Positions 28,034 to 35,880 of a stretch of 64,000 nt of DNA are shown here, piece by piece; position 1 is the stretch's first letter, and each line of letters begins with the position of its first letter. The notes beneath the pieces were generated by a model that had not been told where the DNA came from, did not search any database, and was given only the letters and a program-made list of their open reading frames with translations. The position numbers and the translations under genes are program-made. Source of the DNA: Flavobacterium tistrianum. GTDB lineage: Bacteria; Bacteroidota; Bacteroidia; Flavobacteriales; Flavobacteriaceae. The stretch is from NCBI RefSeq assembly GCF_003254545.1, contig NZ_QJRH01000063.1, positions 123,420-187,419 on the forward strand, written 5' to 3'.

Positions 28034-28519
28034 ATGAGCAAAGTAGCTATTATAATGGGAAGCATCTCAGACATGCCAGTTATGCAGGATGCGATCGACA
28101 TATTAAAACAATTCAATGTAGATGTTGAAGTAGATATCGTTTCGGCACACAGAACGCCGGAGAAATTATTCGATTTCAGCAAAAATGCACACAATCGCGG
28201 GATTTCGGTAATTATTGCCGGTGCTGGCGGTGCGGCGCATTTACCGGGAATGGTGGCTTCAATGTCTCCACTTCCTGTAATTGGAGTTCCTGTAAAATCA
28301 AGCAATTCCATTGATGGTTGGGATTCGGTTTTATCGATTCTTCAAATGCCGGGCGGTGTTCCTGTTGCAACTGTAGCTTTAAACGGAGCAAAAAATGCTG
28401 GAATCTTAGCAGCACAAATCATCGGAAGCCATGACAAAAAAGTTTTAGATACCATTATTTCTTATAAAGAAGAATTGAAAGCTGCGGTTAATAAAGCGGC
28501 TGAAGGCTTAAAGAAATAA
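28034..28519 (+). CDS. purE: N5-CAIR mutase PurE (class I)
   Basis: A 161-residue enzyme with the phosphate-binding start VAIIMGSISDMPVMQDA, the class I motif VSAHRTPEKL (His in SAHRTP is the catalytic region), and AGAGGAAHLPGMVAS. It rearranges N5-CAIR to CAIR, the step after PurK. Between purK and purE is a degenerate GTTTCAAG-type repeat arm (27989-28013). No fused domain. Confidence 0.96.
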   Translation: MSKVAIIMGSISDMPVMQDAIDILKQFNVDVEVDIVSAHRTPEKLFDFSKNAHNRGISVIIAGAGGAAHLPGMVASMSPLPVIGVPVKSSNSIDGWDSVLSILQMPGGVPVATVALNGAKNAGILAAQIIGSHDKKVLDTIISYKEELKAAVNKAAEGLKK

Positions 28520-28533
28520 TCTTCCCATAAATT

Positions 28534-28626
28534 CCTGCAAGGTTTCCAAAACCTTGTAGGTCTGATTATCACAATCAAAATTAAAGTACTTCAAAAACAC
28601 CTACAAGGTTTTAAAAACCTTGCAGG
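28534..28626. repeat. Paired hairpins CCTGCAAGG...
   Basis: Two 27-base hairpins, 28534-28560 and 28600-28626, each built from CCTGCAAGGTTT / AAACCTTGTAGG-type arms. The second is nearly the reverse complement of the first, so the whole region can also form one long cruciform. It sits between purE and the M3 peptidase gene. Confidence 0.7.
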
Positions 28627-28641
28627 ACAAAAAACTGTAAT

Positions 28642-30669
28642 ATGAGTATCTTAACACAATATTTCAACACCAAACATAACACCGCACCTTTTTCGCAAAT
28701 TAAAATCGAAGATTACGTTCCTGCTTTTCAGGAAGGAATTGCTTTGGCGAAAGCCGAAATTGATGCGATTGTAAATAATCCAGATGCACCTACTTTTGAA
28801 AACACAATTGTAGCGATGGATTTTTCGGGCGATATTTTAGATCGTCTTTCTAGTATTTTCTTCAATTTGAATTCGGCTGAAACGAATGACGAAATGCAGA
28901 AAATTGCACAAGAAGTTTCGCCTTGGCTTTCAGAATTCGGAAATGACATTCGGTTAAACGCTGAATTATTTGTACGAGTAAAAGCGGTTTATGATCAAAA
29001 AGAAAGTTTAAATCTTAATCCAGAACAAACTACTTTATTAGATAAAAAATACAAAAGCTTTTCAAGAAACGGAGCTAATTTGCCAGAAGACAAGAAAAAC
29101 AAATTAAGAGAAATCGACAAAGAATTATCGAAATTGAGTTTACAGTTTGGCGAAAATGTTTTGGCAGAAACCAACAACTTCGAACTGCATTTAACTGATG
29201 AAAAAGATTTGTCTGGTTTGCCAGAAGGAACAATTGAAGCCGCAAGATTATTAGCCAAAAATCAGGAAAAAGAAGGTTGGATTTTCACTTTAGATCATCC
29301 AAGCTACGTTCCGTTTTTGACTTATGCTGACAATCGTGAATTGCGTAAAAAAATGGCCGTTGCTTTTGGCGCAAAAGGTTTTCAGAAAAACGAATTCAAC
29401 AACGAAGAAAATGTTCTGAAAATTGCTAAACTGCGTCACGAAAGAGCCAATTTATTAGGTTACAAAACGCACGCTCATTTTGTTTTGGAAGAAAGAATGG
29501 CCGAAAGTCCAGAAAAAGTATTCTCTTTCTTAAATGATTTATTAGCAAAAGCAAAACCTGCAGCGCAAAAAGAATTTGCTGAATTAACAGCTTTCGCGAA
29601 AGAATTGGACGGAATAGAACAATTGGAAAAATGGGACGGCGCTTATTATTCTGAAAAATTAAAACAACAGCTTTTTAATTTAGATGATGAAAAACTGAAA
29701 CCTTATTTTCAATTAGAAAAAGTTTTAGACGGCGCTTTTATGGTTGCCAAAAAATTATACGGTTTAACTTTTACGGAAGTTTTTGATATCGATAAATACC
29801 ACGAAGAAGTTACGACTTACGAAGTAAAAAACGCTGATGGCAATTTAGTTTCTATTTTCTACGCTGATTTCTTCCCAAGAAAAGGAAAAAGAAACGGCGC
29901 GTGGATGACATCATTCAAATCACAATATGTAAAAGACGGCGTAAACGAAAGACCGCACATTTCGAACGTTTGCAACTTTACAAAACCAACGGAAACAAAA
30001 CCTTCGTTATTGACTTTTAATGAAGTGACGACTTTATTCCATGAATTCGGTCACGGATTACATGGAATGCTGGCTGATACGGTTTACCCAAGTTTATCTG
30101 GAACCTCTGTTTATTGGGATTTCGTAGAATTGCCAAGTCAAATTATGGAAAACTGGTGCTACGAACCTGAGGCTTTAGCTTTGTTCGCAAATCATTATGA
30201 AACTGGAGAAATTATTCCGATTGAATATGTGCAGAAAATTAAAGAAAGTGCAAGCTTCCAAGAAGGTTTGGCAACTTTACGCCAGTTAAGTTTCGGATTA
30301 TTAGATATGGCTTGGCACGGACAAGATCCAACAAACATTACAGATCTTAAATCTTTCGAAACGGAACAATTTGCGAACACACAATTGTATCCTGATGTAA
30401 AGGAAAATGCAATGAGTACAGCATTCTCTCATATTTTCCAAGGTGGCTATTCTTCTGGATATTATAGCTACAAATGGGCGGAAGTTTTAGATGCAGACGC
30501 TTTTGAATATTTCCATGAAAATGGAATCTTTAACGAAGAAATTGCGAAAAAATTCAAAGATAATGTACTTTCAAAAGGTGGAACAGAACATCCGATGATT
30601 TTATACAAACGTTTCAGAGGGCAAGAACCAAAACCTGAAGCTTTGTTAAAAAGAGCGGGTCTTCTCTAG
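28642..30669 (+). CDS. M3-family metallopeptidase, dipeptidyl carboxypeptidase type
   Basis: A 675-residue thimet-like peptidase, close to the 681 residues of E. coli Dcp. The zinc motif is HEFGHGLHG (His467, Glu468, His471), followed by SVYWDFVELPSQIMENW supplying the third ligand (Glu of DFVELPSQ), and SSGYYSYKWAEVLDADAF near the end. Such enzymes remove C-terminal dipeptides from oligopeptides. No signal peptide is seen (MSILTQYFNTKHNTAPFSQI), so it is probably cytoplasmic. It fits with the peptide importer and DPP7 enzyme elsewhere in the window. Confidence 0.92.
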   Translation: MSILTQYFNTKHNTAPFSQIKIEDYVPAFQEGIALAKAEIDAIVNNPDAPTFENTIVAMDFSGDILDRLSSIFFNLNSAETNDEMQKIAQEVSPWLSEFGNDIRLNAELFVRVKAVYDQKESLNLNPEQTTLLDKKYKSFSRNGANLPEDKKNKLREIDKELSKLSLQFGENVLAETNNFELHLTDEKDLSGLPEGTIEAARLLAKNQEKEGWIFTLDHPSYVPFLTYADNRELRKKMAVAFGAKGFQKNEFNNEENVLKIAKLRHERANLLGYKTHAHFVLEERMAESPEKVFSFLNDLLAKAKPAAQKEFAELTAFAKELDGIEQLEKWDGAYYSEKLKQQLFNLDDEKLKPYFQLEKVLDGAFMVAKKLYGLTFTEVFDIDKYHEEVTTYEVKNADGNLVSIFYADFFPRKGKRNGAWMTSFKSQYVKDGVNERPHISNVCNFTKPTETKPSLLTFNEVTTLFHEFGHGLHGMLADTVYPSLSGTSVYWDFVELPSQIMENWCYEPEALALFANHYETGEIIPIEYVQKIKESASFQEGLATLRQLSFGLLDMAWHGQDPTNITDLKSFETEQFANTQLYPDVKENAMSTAFSHIFQGGYSSGYYSYKWAEVLDADAFEYFHENGIFNEEIAKKFKDNVLSKGGTEHPMILYKRFRGQEPKPEALLKRAGLL

Positions 30670-30711
30670 ACTTCTTAGATTTTTAGACTTCTTAGAATAT
30701 TAGATAATTAG

Positions 30712-30739
30712 AACCGAGGTAGAAATACTTCGGTTTTTT
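30712..30739 (+). terminator. Terminator after M3 peptidase
   Basis: AACCGAGGTA and TACTTCGGTT pair over ten positions (one G-T) around a GAAA tetraloop, then T4. It ends the M3 unit before the SanA-like gene. Confidence 0.85.
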
Positions 30740-30798
30740 ATTTGATTTTACTTTAGCTATCTTCGTATTTTTAAATCTTAATCTTACAAATACAAGCC

Positions 30799-31458
30799 GT
30801 GAAAAAATATTTTAAAATAGCGCTTTATCTTGCCATTATCGGATTGATTGCCATTGTTTCGGTCAATTATTACGTGAAATCTTCGACTAAAAAGTACATT
30901 TATTATTCAATAAAAAAGTTTCCTAAAAATGATGTCGGAATTATTTTTGGTGCAGGAATTAACGGAAATCAGCCAAGCAAATATTTGAAAGATCGTTTAG
31001 ATGCTGGAATTATGCTTTGGAAAGCAAAACGCATTAATAAAATTTTACTTTCAGGAGATAATGGCCGAGATGAATATGATGAATTAACGGTTATGAAAAA
31101 CTACTGTTTTAATCACGGAGTTGACACAACCAAAATATTTATTGATTATGCAGGTTTCGATACGTATTCAACAATGTATCGTGCAAAACATATTTTTAAG
31201 ATTAAAAAAGCGACTTTAATTTCGCAGGAATATCATTTAAATCGTGCGATTTATATTGGACAAAAACTAGGAATTAAATCCTCTGGATATTCTGCCAATA
31301 AAGGAGAATATCTTGGATATAATTATGTTCGGTTTAGAGAATATGGTTCGGTTTTTAAATCTTTCTTCGATGTTTTAAGAAATCGTAAACCCCGTTTTTT
31401 AGGTGGAGAAATTAATATTAACGGAGAATCGAATTATTCTAAAGAAGATAAACGATAA
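30799..31458 (+). CDS. SanA/ElyC-type DUF218 membrane protein
   Basis: A 219-residue protein with one N-terminal membrane helix (about 6-26) and a DUF218 domain: VGIIFGAGINGNQPSKYLKD, INKILLSGDNGRDEYDE, FDTYSTMYRAKHIF and ATLISQEYHLNRAIYIGQKL. E. coli SanA affects envelope permeability to vancomycin. A GTG start is used; no ATG fits the helix. It has its own terminator downstream. Confidence 0.85.
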   Translation: MKKYFKIALYLAIIGLIAIVSVNYYVKSSTKKYIYYSIKKFPKNDVGIIFGAGINGNQPSKYLKDRLDAGIMLWKAKRINKILLSGDNGRDEYDELTVMKNYCFNHGVDTTKIFIDYAGFDTYSTMYRAKHIFKIKKATLISQEYHLNRAIYIGQKLGIKSSGYSANKGEYLGYNYVRFREYGSVFKSFFDVLRNRKPRFLGGEININGESNYSKEDKR

Positions 31459-31464
31459 AAAAAC

Positions 31465-31495
31465 AAAACCCTGCAAAAGAACTTGCAGGGTTTTT
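31465..31495 (+). terminator. Terminator after SanA-like gene
   Basis: AACCCTGCAA and TTGCAGGGTT form a perfect 10-bp stem with a 6-base loop, followed by T5. Confidence 0.87.
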
Positions 31496-31559
31496 AGTTT
31501 TATAATTTAAATACAAAGAATAGAAATCTTGCCTCTTTATTCTTTTTTCTATTAAATCT

Positions 31560-32822
31560 TTATTCCTTCTCCAAAACTCTGTTAGCTAATTTCCCAACTG
31601 TCAACCCTTGAACCACAATAGAAAATAAGACTACAATATAAGTTACTTCCAAAAGCAAGTTTTTATATTCGCTCTCAGGCATAGAAAGTACTAACGCAAT
31701 AGAAACTCCACCGCGAATTCCGCCCCAAACCAAAACCATCAAAGAACCTTTGTTGTAAGCAGATTTGATTCCGAAAAACTTAAAGATATCGAAGAATTTC
31801 CACGGTAACACAATTGAAGTTAATCTTGAAAAAAGCACAATAAAAATAGCTACAAAACCGGTAAGCAATTGTTTGTTCAAATCTGGAAGCAATAACAATT
31901 CGAAACCTATAAATAAAAACAAAATAGCATTTAAAATCTCATCTATAAGTTCCCAGAATTTGCCTAAATAATCTTTAGTCACTTCACTCATGGCAACTTT
32001 TTTGCCATAATTACCAATAATTAAACCAGCAACAACCATTGCCAACGGACTCGAAACGTGCAAACTTTGAGCAATTAAAAATCCTCCCATAACTATAGAA
32101 AGTGTTATAAGAACAGAAACTTTATAATCGTCAATTTTCTTCATCACCTTAGAAGCTGTAAATCCGAAAACCGCTCCTAATAAAAGTCCACCAATTCCTT
32201 CTTTCATAAACAACCAACTAATTGAACTAAAAGTAGCATCAAATGTTGGGTCGGTTGCCATTTTTAGAACAACCGCAAACATTACAACTGCAACTCCATC
32301 ATTAAAAAGTGATTCACCAACAATTTTAGTTTCGATTCTTTTAGGAACTTTAGCTTCTTTTAAAACTCCCAAAACCACGATTGGATCGGTTGGAGAAATT
32401 AATGTCCCGAAAACCAAACAAAATATATACGGAATAGTTATTCCGAGAAGTGGCGCTATATAATAAAGCAGAACAGAAATAATTAAAGCTGATAAAACGA
32501 CACTTACTGTCGAATAAATCATGATAGGAACTTTTTGTTCTTTAAGATCAAACATGTTTACGTGTAAAGCTCCCGCGAATAAAAGAAAGTTCAACATCGC
32601 TCCCATTAGGATTTCATTGAAATCAAATTCCTTTATCAAATCAAAAAAATGCTTTGTCATTGCAGGAAAATAAGAATCTCCCAAAAGACGAATTCCTACT
32701 GAGACCAACATCGCAATAATCATGATTCCGATGGTTCCTGGAAGTTTTAAAAATCTTAAATTTAAATAGGCGAAGAATGATGCCAATACAATTAGCACCG
32801 AAAATGTGTAGTATAATTCCAT
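31560..32822 (-). CDS. CPA1-type Na+/H+ antiporter (NhaP-like)
   Basis: A 420-residue membrane protein with about 12 helices. The CPA1 signature ESLFNDGVAVVMFAV (carrying the ND pair for ion transport), GTLISPTDPIVVLGVLKEAK and VLVWGGIRGGVSIALVLSMP identify a cation/proton antiporter of the NhaP/NHE branch. It has no cytoplasmic TrkA domains. Its start faces the GbsR/MarR regulator gene; the 138-bp divergent region holds an operator-like site, so it may be under that regulator's control. Confidence 0.93.
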   Translation of the reverse strand: MELYYTFSVLIVLASFFAYLNLRFLKLPGTIGIMIIAMLVSVGIRLLGDSYFPAMTKHFFDLIKEFDFNEILMGAMLNFLLFAGALHVNMFDLKEQKVPIMIYSTVSVVLSALIISVLLYYIAPLLGITIPYIFCLVFGTLISPTDPIVVLGVLKEAKVPKRIETKIVGESLFNDGVAVVMFAVVLKMATDPTFDATFSSISWLFMKEGIGGLLLGAVFGFTASKVMKKIDDYKVSVLITLSIVMGGFLIAQSLHVSSPLAMVVAGLIIGNYGKKVAMSEVTKDYLGKFWELIDEILNAILFLFIGFELLLLPDLNKQLLTGFVAIFIVLFSRLTSIVLPWKFFDIFKFFGIKSAYNKGSLMVLVWGGIRGGVSIALVLSMPESEYKNLLLEVTYIVVLFSIVVQGLTVGKLANRVLEKE

Positions 32823-32837
32823 AAAATGTGATTTTTA

Positions 32838-32845
32838 CAAAAATA
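32838..32845 (-). promoter_or_regulatory. -7 element of antiporter gene
   Basis: TATTTTTG on the minus strand, 15 bases before the antiporter ATG; fits TAnnTTTG. No -33 partner at 17-23 bases. Confidence 0.4.
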
Positions 32846-32913
32846 GCTGTATCATTATTTAATCGAAAATTTAAAGGTTCGAATTAACACAACTTTATAA
32901 TTTGTTAAATATG

Positions 32914-32941
32914 TTTCAATTATTTTTGAAAGTTTAAAAAC
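32914..32941 (+). promoter_or_regulatory. Operator-like site upstream of gbsR gene
   Basis: A 28-base stretch, matching 33482-33509 at 26 positions. It contains the inverted half-sites TTTCAA and TTGAAA separated by 6 bases and overlaps the -33 box of the regulator's promoter. This is the expected place for autoregulation by a winged-helix dimer. Assignment to the GbsR protein is inferred. Confidence 0.6.
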
Positions 32942-32956
32942 TTTTACTTACATTTG
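32925..32956 (+). promoter_or_regulatory. Promoter of GbsR/MarR regulator
   Basis: TTTG (32925-32928), 20 bases, then TACATTTG (32949-32956), full Bacteroidota consensus; the ATG follows four bases later, so the mRNA is probably nearly leaderless. Confidence 0.7.
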
Positions 32957-32960
32957 ACTC

Positions 32961-33464
32961 ATGGAATTCAAAGAAGCAAAAAATAAATTCGTTCAAACTT
33001 GGGGAGCACTAGGTTCCCAGTGGGGAATTAATAAAACGATGGCACAGATCCACGCTTTATTAATGGTCTCAAACGAAGCTGTTTCTATGGAAGACATTAT
33101 GGAAGAATTGCAGATTTCACGCGGAAATGCCAGCATGAACCTAAGAGCTTTAATGGATTGGGGAATTGTTTACAAAGAATTTAAAGCCGGAGAAAGAAAA
33201 GAGTTCTTTACAGCCGAAAAAGATTTAGATGAATTAGCAGCAAAAATCTCCAGAGAAAGAAGCAAAAGAGAAATTAAACCTGCTCTTAAAATTTTAAAAG
33301 AAGTTTCGACAATTGAAGCTAAAGATTCGGCAGAAGAAAAACACTTCGTTGATCAGACCACTAAGCTCTATGATTTTGTTTTAAAAGCAGATAATATGTT
33401 GGACAAAATGACTGAATTTAATGATAACTGGCTTGGGAAATTGTTTATAAAAATGATGAAATAA
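32961..33464 (+). CDS. GbsR/MarR-family transcriptional regulator
   Basis: A 167-residue DNA-binding protein. The winged helix-turn-helix covers about residues 25-85 (MAQIHALLMVSNEAVSMEDI, then LQISRGNASMNLRALMDWGI), the GbsR pattern in which the recognition helix contains RGNASMNLR. The C-terminal half is a long helical dimerisation region (KREIKPALKILKEV... to MTEFNDNWLGKLF). GbsR-type proteins control osmolyte or envelope genes in several bacteria. The next three membrane-protein genes follow after an almost identical upstream site, so they are the likely target. Confidence 0.88.
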   Translation: MEFKEAKNKFVQTWGALGSQWGINKTMAQIHALLMVSNEAVSMEDIMEELQISRGNASMNLRALMDWGIVYKEFKAGERKEFFTAEKDLDELAAKISRERSKREIKPALKILKEVSTIEAKDSAEEKHFVDQTTKLYDFVLKADNMLDKMTEFNDNWLGKLFIKMMK

Positions 33465-33481
33465 AAAAATTTAATCAAATC

Positions 33482-33509
33482 TTTCAATTTTTTCTGAAAG
33501 TTTAAAAAC
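33482..33509 (+). promoter_or_regulatory. Second operator-like site, upstream of membrane operon
   Basis: Matches 32914-32941 at 26 of 28 bases, including TGAAAGTTTAAAAAC exactly. It ends 10 bases before the ATG at 33520. The promoter geometry is partly preserved too: TCTG at the -33 position and TAACTATG, one mismatch from TAnnTTTG, at 33515-33522, overlapping the ATG. Confidence 0.6.
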
Positions 33510-33519
33510 AACAGTAACT

Positions 33520-33801
33520 ATGAAAACAACTTTTAAAATAATGGAAATTATCAATATTTGTGCATTAACGTTTTTACTCGCAGGTGCTTATGGAATAGCA
33601 ATTACAGGAGCATTACAAGTTTTAGCTGCATTTCTATTTCTTATTTTGTTTCCGAAAAACAAATTCATTTATATTTATTTCTCACTCGTAATCTTTTTCT
33701 TTTTGATCTGGGATGGAGAATTTACTTGGCTTTTTTTATTACCAGTTGCCTTAATATTCTTTCTAACGTTTATTATCTATAATCAAAAAAAGAAATTATG
33801 A
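33520..33801 (+). CDS. Small membrane protein of unknown function
   Basis: A 93-residue protein with three hydrophobic segments (about 8-40, 47-62 and 68-88) and a basic tail NQKKKL. No family is recognised. If transcription begins at the predicted site, initiation might use the internal ATG at 33541 (MEIINICALTF). It overlaps the next gene by four bases (ATGA), so the two are translationally coupled. It is the first gene of the presumed GbsR-controlled operon. Confidence 0.75.
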   Translation: MKTTFKIMEIINICALTFLLAGAYGIAITGALQVLAAFLFLILFPKNKFIYIYFSLVIFFFLIWDGEFTWLFLLPVALIFFLTFIIYNQKKKL

Positions 33802-34151
33802 ATTTCAACATTATTGGATATTTAATCTATCTCGGCATTACAACTTTTATCATTCTAAAAGTTGGAAAAATCTGCTATAAAAACGGAAATCTTTATGTTG
33901 CAGATCTAATTCCGCATCACGCTGACATCTGTAAAAAAATAAATCAGGTTTTGCTTTTAGCTTATTATCTATTAAATATTGGCTATTGTGCAATGACTCT
34001 AATTTCCTGGCAAAAAATCATTACTTCCACTCAATTGATCGAAACAATTTGCATAAAAACAGCCATTATCGTTTTTATTATTTCAATTCTGCATTACCTC
34101 AACATTTTAATTATAACTAAATACGTTCAAAAACTAATTCATAACAACTAA
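33798..34151 (+). CDS. Membrane protein of unknown function, paralogue of next gene
   Basis: A 117-residue protein with three membrane helices (about 5-22, 48-68 and 83-106). It shares a clear layout with the following 128-residue protein: a first helix, KNGNLYVADLI, then an N-rich cytoplasmic helix and YLLNIGYCAMTL. The gene overlaps its upstream neighbour by four bases and is 12 bases from the next. The function is unknown; duplication within the operon suggests a hetero-oligomer. Confidence 0.75.
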   Translation: MNFNIIGYLIYLGITTFIILKVGKICYKNGNLYVADLIPHHADICKKINQVLLLAYYLLNIGYCAMTLISWQKIITSTQLIETICIKTAIIVFIISILHYLNILIITKYVQKLIHNN

Positions 34152-34163
34152 AATTCAAATATT

Positions 34164-34550
34164 ATGGAAACTACAAAAATCTTAATCGGTTACGGAATTT
34201 ATTTACCAGTCGCTTTATTTTTAACTTATTACGTTTCTAAAACCCTTTTCAAAAACGGAAAAATCTTTATGCTTGACATTTTTAAAGGCCGAGAAGAAAT
34301 TGCTGAAGCAACCAACAAACTTTTTGAAACGGGATTCTATCTTTTAAATATTGGATTTGCGTTAATGATTCTGGAACTGCAATTAAACCAGGACAGTTAT
34401 CAGGAATTAATTGAAAGACTAAGTTATAAAATTGGCGGATTTTCTATTTATCTTGGCATTATGTTATTCTTCAATTTGTATTTCTTTTTTAGAGGAAAAA
34501 GAAAAGCTAAAGAAGCTCAGAGAGAAGAAAGATTAGTTTTTAAAGCTTAA
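34164..34550 (+). CDS. Membrane protein of unknown function, paralogue of previous gene
   Basis: A 128-residue membrane protein. FKNGKIFMLDIF and YLLNIGFALMILEL line up with KNGNLYVADLI and YLLNIGYCAMTL of the preceding protein, so the pair arose by duplication. The C-terminus is a strongly charged tail (RGKRKAKEAQREERL), placing it in the cytoplasm. A hairpin at 34561-34592 follows, ending the operon. No known family was recognised. Confidence 0.76.
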   Translation: METTKILIGYGIYLPVALFLTYYVSKTLFKNGKIFMLDIFKGREEIAEATNKLFETGFYLLNIGFALMILELQLNQDSYQELIERLSYKIGGFSIYLGIMLFFNLYFFFRGKRKAKEAQREERLVFKA

Positions 34551-34560
34551 GATATATCGA

Positions 34561-34592
34561 AACCTAACAGGTTTAAAAAACCTGTTAGGTTT
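34561..34592 (+). terminator. Hairpin ending the membrane operon
   Basis: AACCTAACAGGTTT and AAACCTGTTAGGTT form a perfect 14-bp stem with a 4-base loop. Only a weak T run (TT AAT) follows, so termination may be inefficient and the epimerase gene 17 bases on could be read through. Confidence 0.65.
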
Positions 34593-34608
34593 AATACTCG
34601 AAAACAAA

Positions 34609-35514
34609 ATGAAAAAACTTATAATCGCAGCCGGAACTGGTTTTCTTGGACAAGTTTTAGTGAATCATTTCAAAGATAAATTTGAAGAAATTGTAATTCT
34701 CACTCGAGGAAAATCTCAAACAATTGACGGAATTAAATATGTAAACTGGAATGCTCGAACTTTTACAGGTTGGGAAAAAGAATTAGAAAATGCTTCTATT
34801 CTAATAAATCTCACAGGAAAATCTGTTGATTGTCGTTATACGAAAGCTAATAAAAAAGAAATTCTTTGGTCTAGAATTGAAAGCACAAAAATCTTGAAAA
34901 AAGCAGTTTTGAATTGCAAAAATCCGCCGAAACATTGGCTGAATTCGTCAACTTCTACGATTTATCGTTTTTCTTTAGACAAACAAATGGATGAAGTTTA
35001 TGGTGAAATTGGAAATGACTTTTCTATAAATGTTGCCCTTTCTTGGGAAAAAGCATTCTTTAAAACTGAAACGCCAAAAACTTTAAAAACCGCTTTACGA
35101 ACTTCGATTGTTTTAGGAAAAAATGGCGGTGCTTTTGTTCCATTAAAGACTTTGGCTAAAATTGGTTTTGGAGGAAAACAAGGAAATGGAAATCAATTCG
35201 TAAGCTGGATTCACGAAGAAGATTTTGCGAATGCAATTGATTTTATTATTGAAAAAGAAATTACAGGCGTTATAAATATTGTTTCACCAACGCCAATTCG
35301 AAATGCTGATTTTATGCAGAAACTTAGAAAAGCGGTTGGCTTCCCGTTTGGAATTCCTTTGAATAAATTCTTTCTAGAAATTGGTTCTTTTATCATTCGA
35401 ACGGAAACGGAATTGGTTTTGAAAAGCAGAAATGTAATTCCGAGACGGCTTTCGGAAAATGGGTTTCAGTTTAAGTTTGGAGATATTGATAGAACTTTTC
35501 GAGATTTAATATAG
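34609..35514 (+). CDS. TIGR01777-family NAD(P)-dependent epimerase-like protein
   Basis: A 301-residue extended short-chain dehydrogenase fold protein. It begins KKLIIAAGTGFLGQVLVNHF, in which GTGFLG is the nucleotide-binding turn, and has LINLTGKSVDCRYT, WLNSSTSTIY, VSWIHEEDFANAIDFI and INIVSPTPIRNADFM, characteristic of TIGR01777 (YfcH/SulA-like) proteins. The catalytic YxxxK of classical SDRs is not evident, as is usual in this family. The biological role of the family is unclear. Confidence 0.85.
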   Translation: MKKLIIAAGTGFLGQVLVNHFKDKFEEIVILTRGKSQTIDGIKYVNWNARTFTGWEKELENASILINLTGKSVDCRYTKANKKEILWSRIESTKILKKAVLNCKNPPKHWLNSSTSTIYRFSLDKQMDEVYGEIGNDFSINVALSWEKAFFKTETPKTLKTALRTSIVLGKNGGAFVPLKTLAKIGFGGKQGNGNQFVSWIHEEDFANAIDFIIEKEITGVINIVSPTPIRNADFMQKLRKAVGFPFGIPLNKFFLEIGSFIIRTETELVLKSRNVIPRRLSENGFQFKFGDIDRTFRDLI

Positions 35515-35533
35515 ACCTCAAATTCACACAGTT

Positions 35534-35637
35534 TTGTCATTTCGACGGAGGAGAAATCTTCGCGAGTAACTCTACAAAGATTGGCGACATTCTGTACGGA
35601 GCTACTTGTGGAGATTTCTCCTACGTCGAAATGACAA
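35534..35637. repeat. Dispersed ~100-bp palindrome, copy 1
   Basis: TTGTCATTTCGACGGAGGAG at the left end is the reverse complement (one or two changes) of CTCCTACGTCGAAATGACAA at the right. The same design, with GTCATTTCGA ends and GGAGAAATCT-type inner arms, occurs at 52654-52755 and, with altered arms, at 55616-55717. Confidence 0.85.
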
Positions 35638-35756
35638 GATTGTACAAAATATCTAGTAACTTAATTTATAAGAAGGCTTTCACTTAAAACTATAAACAGT
35701 CAAAAAATAGACGATCAAATTATCTCTTAAAAATGAATCTTCTCATTTTACGTTTT

Positions 35757-35869
35757 GCGTGAGGGATAGAAGCAAGCTACCGAAGTAGCGCGGATAGCCT
35801 AACTCCGATAATACGAGCGGGCGAATATGCTCAAAGTAATTTTGCCCGCTTGTATTATCGGGGGCACGC
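35757..35869. repeat. Composite hairpin element
   Basis: GCGTG (35757) pairs with CACGC (35865-35869) as an outer clamp. Inside are a small hairpin CTAC-CGAA-GTAG and an 18-bp stem, CCGATAATACGAGCGGGC (35805-35822) against 35844-35861 with one mismatch. GC-rich relative to its surroundings. With the palindrome at 35534 and ordinary AT-rich sequence between, it fills the 366-base gap between the epimerase and the UbiA-like gene. Confidence 0.75.
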
Positions 35870-35880
35870 CCAAAATATCT

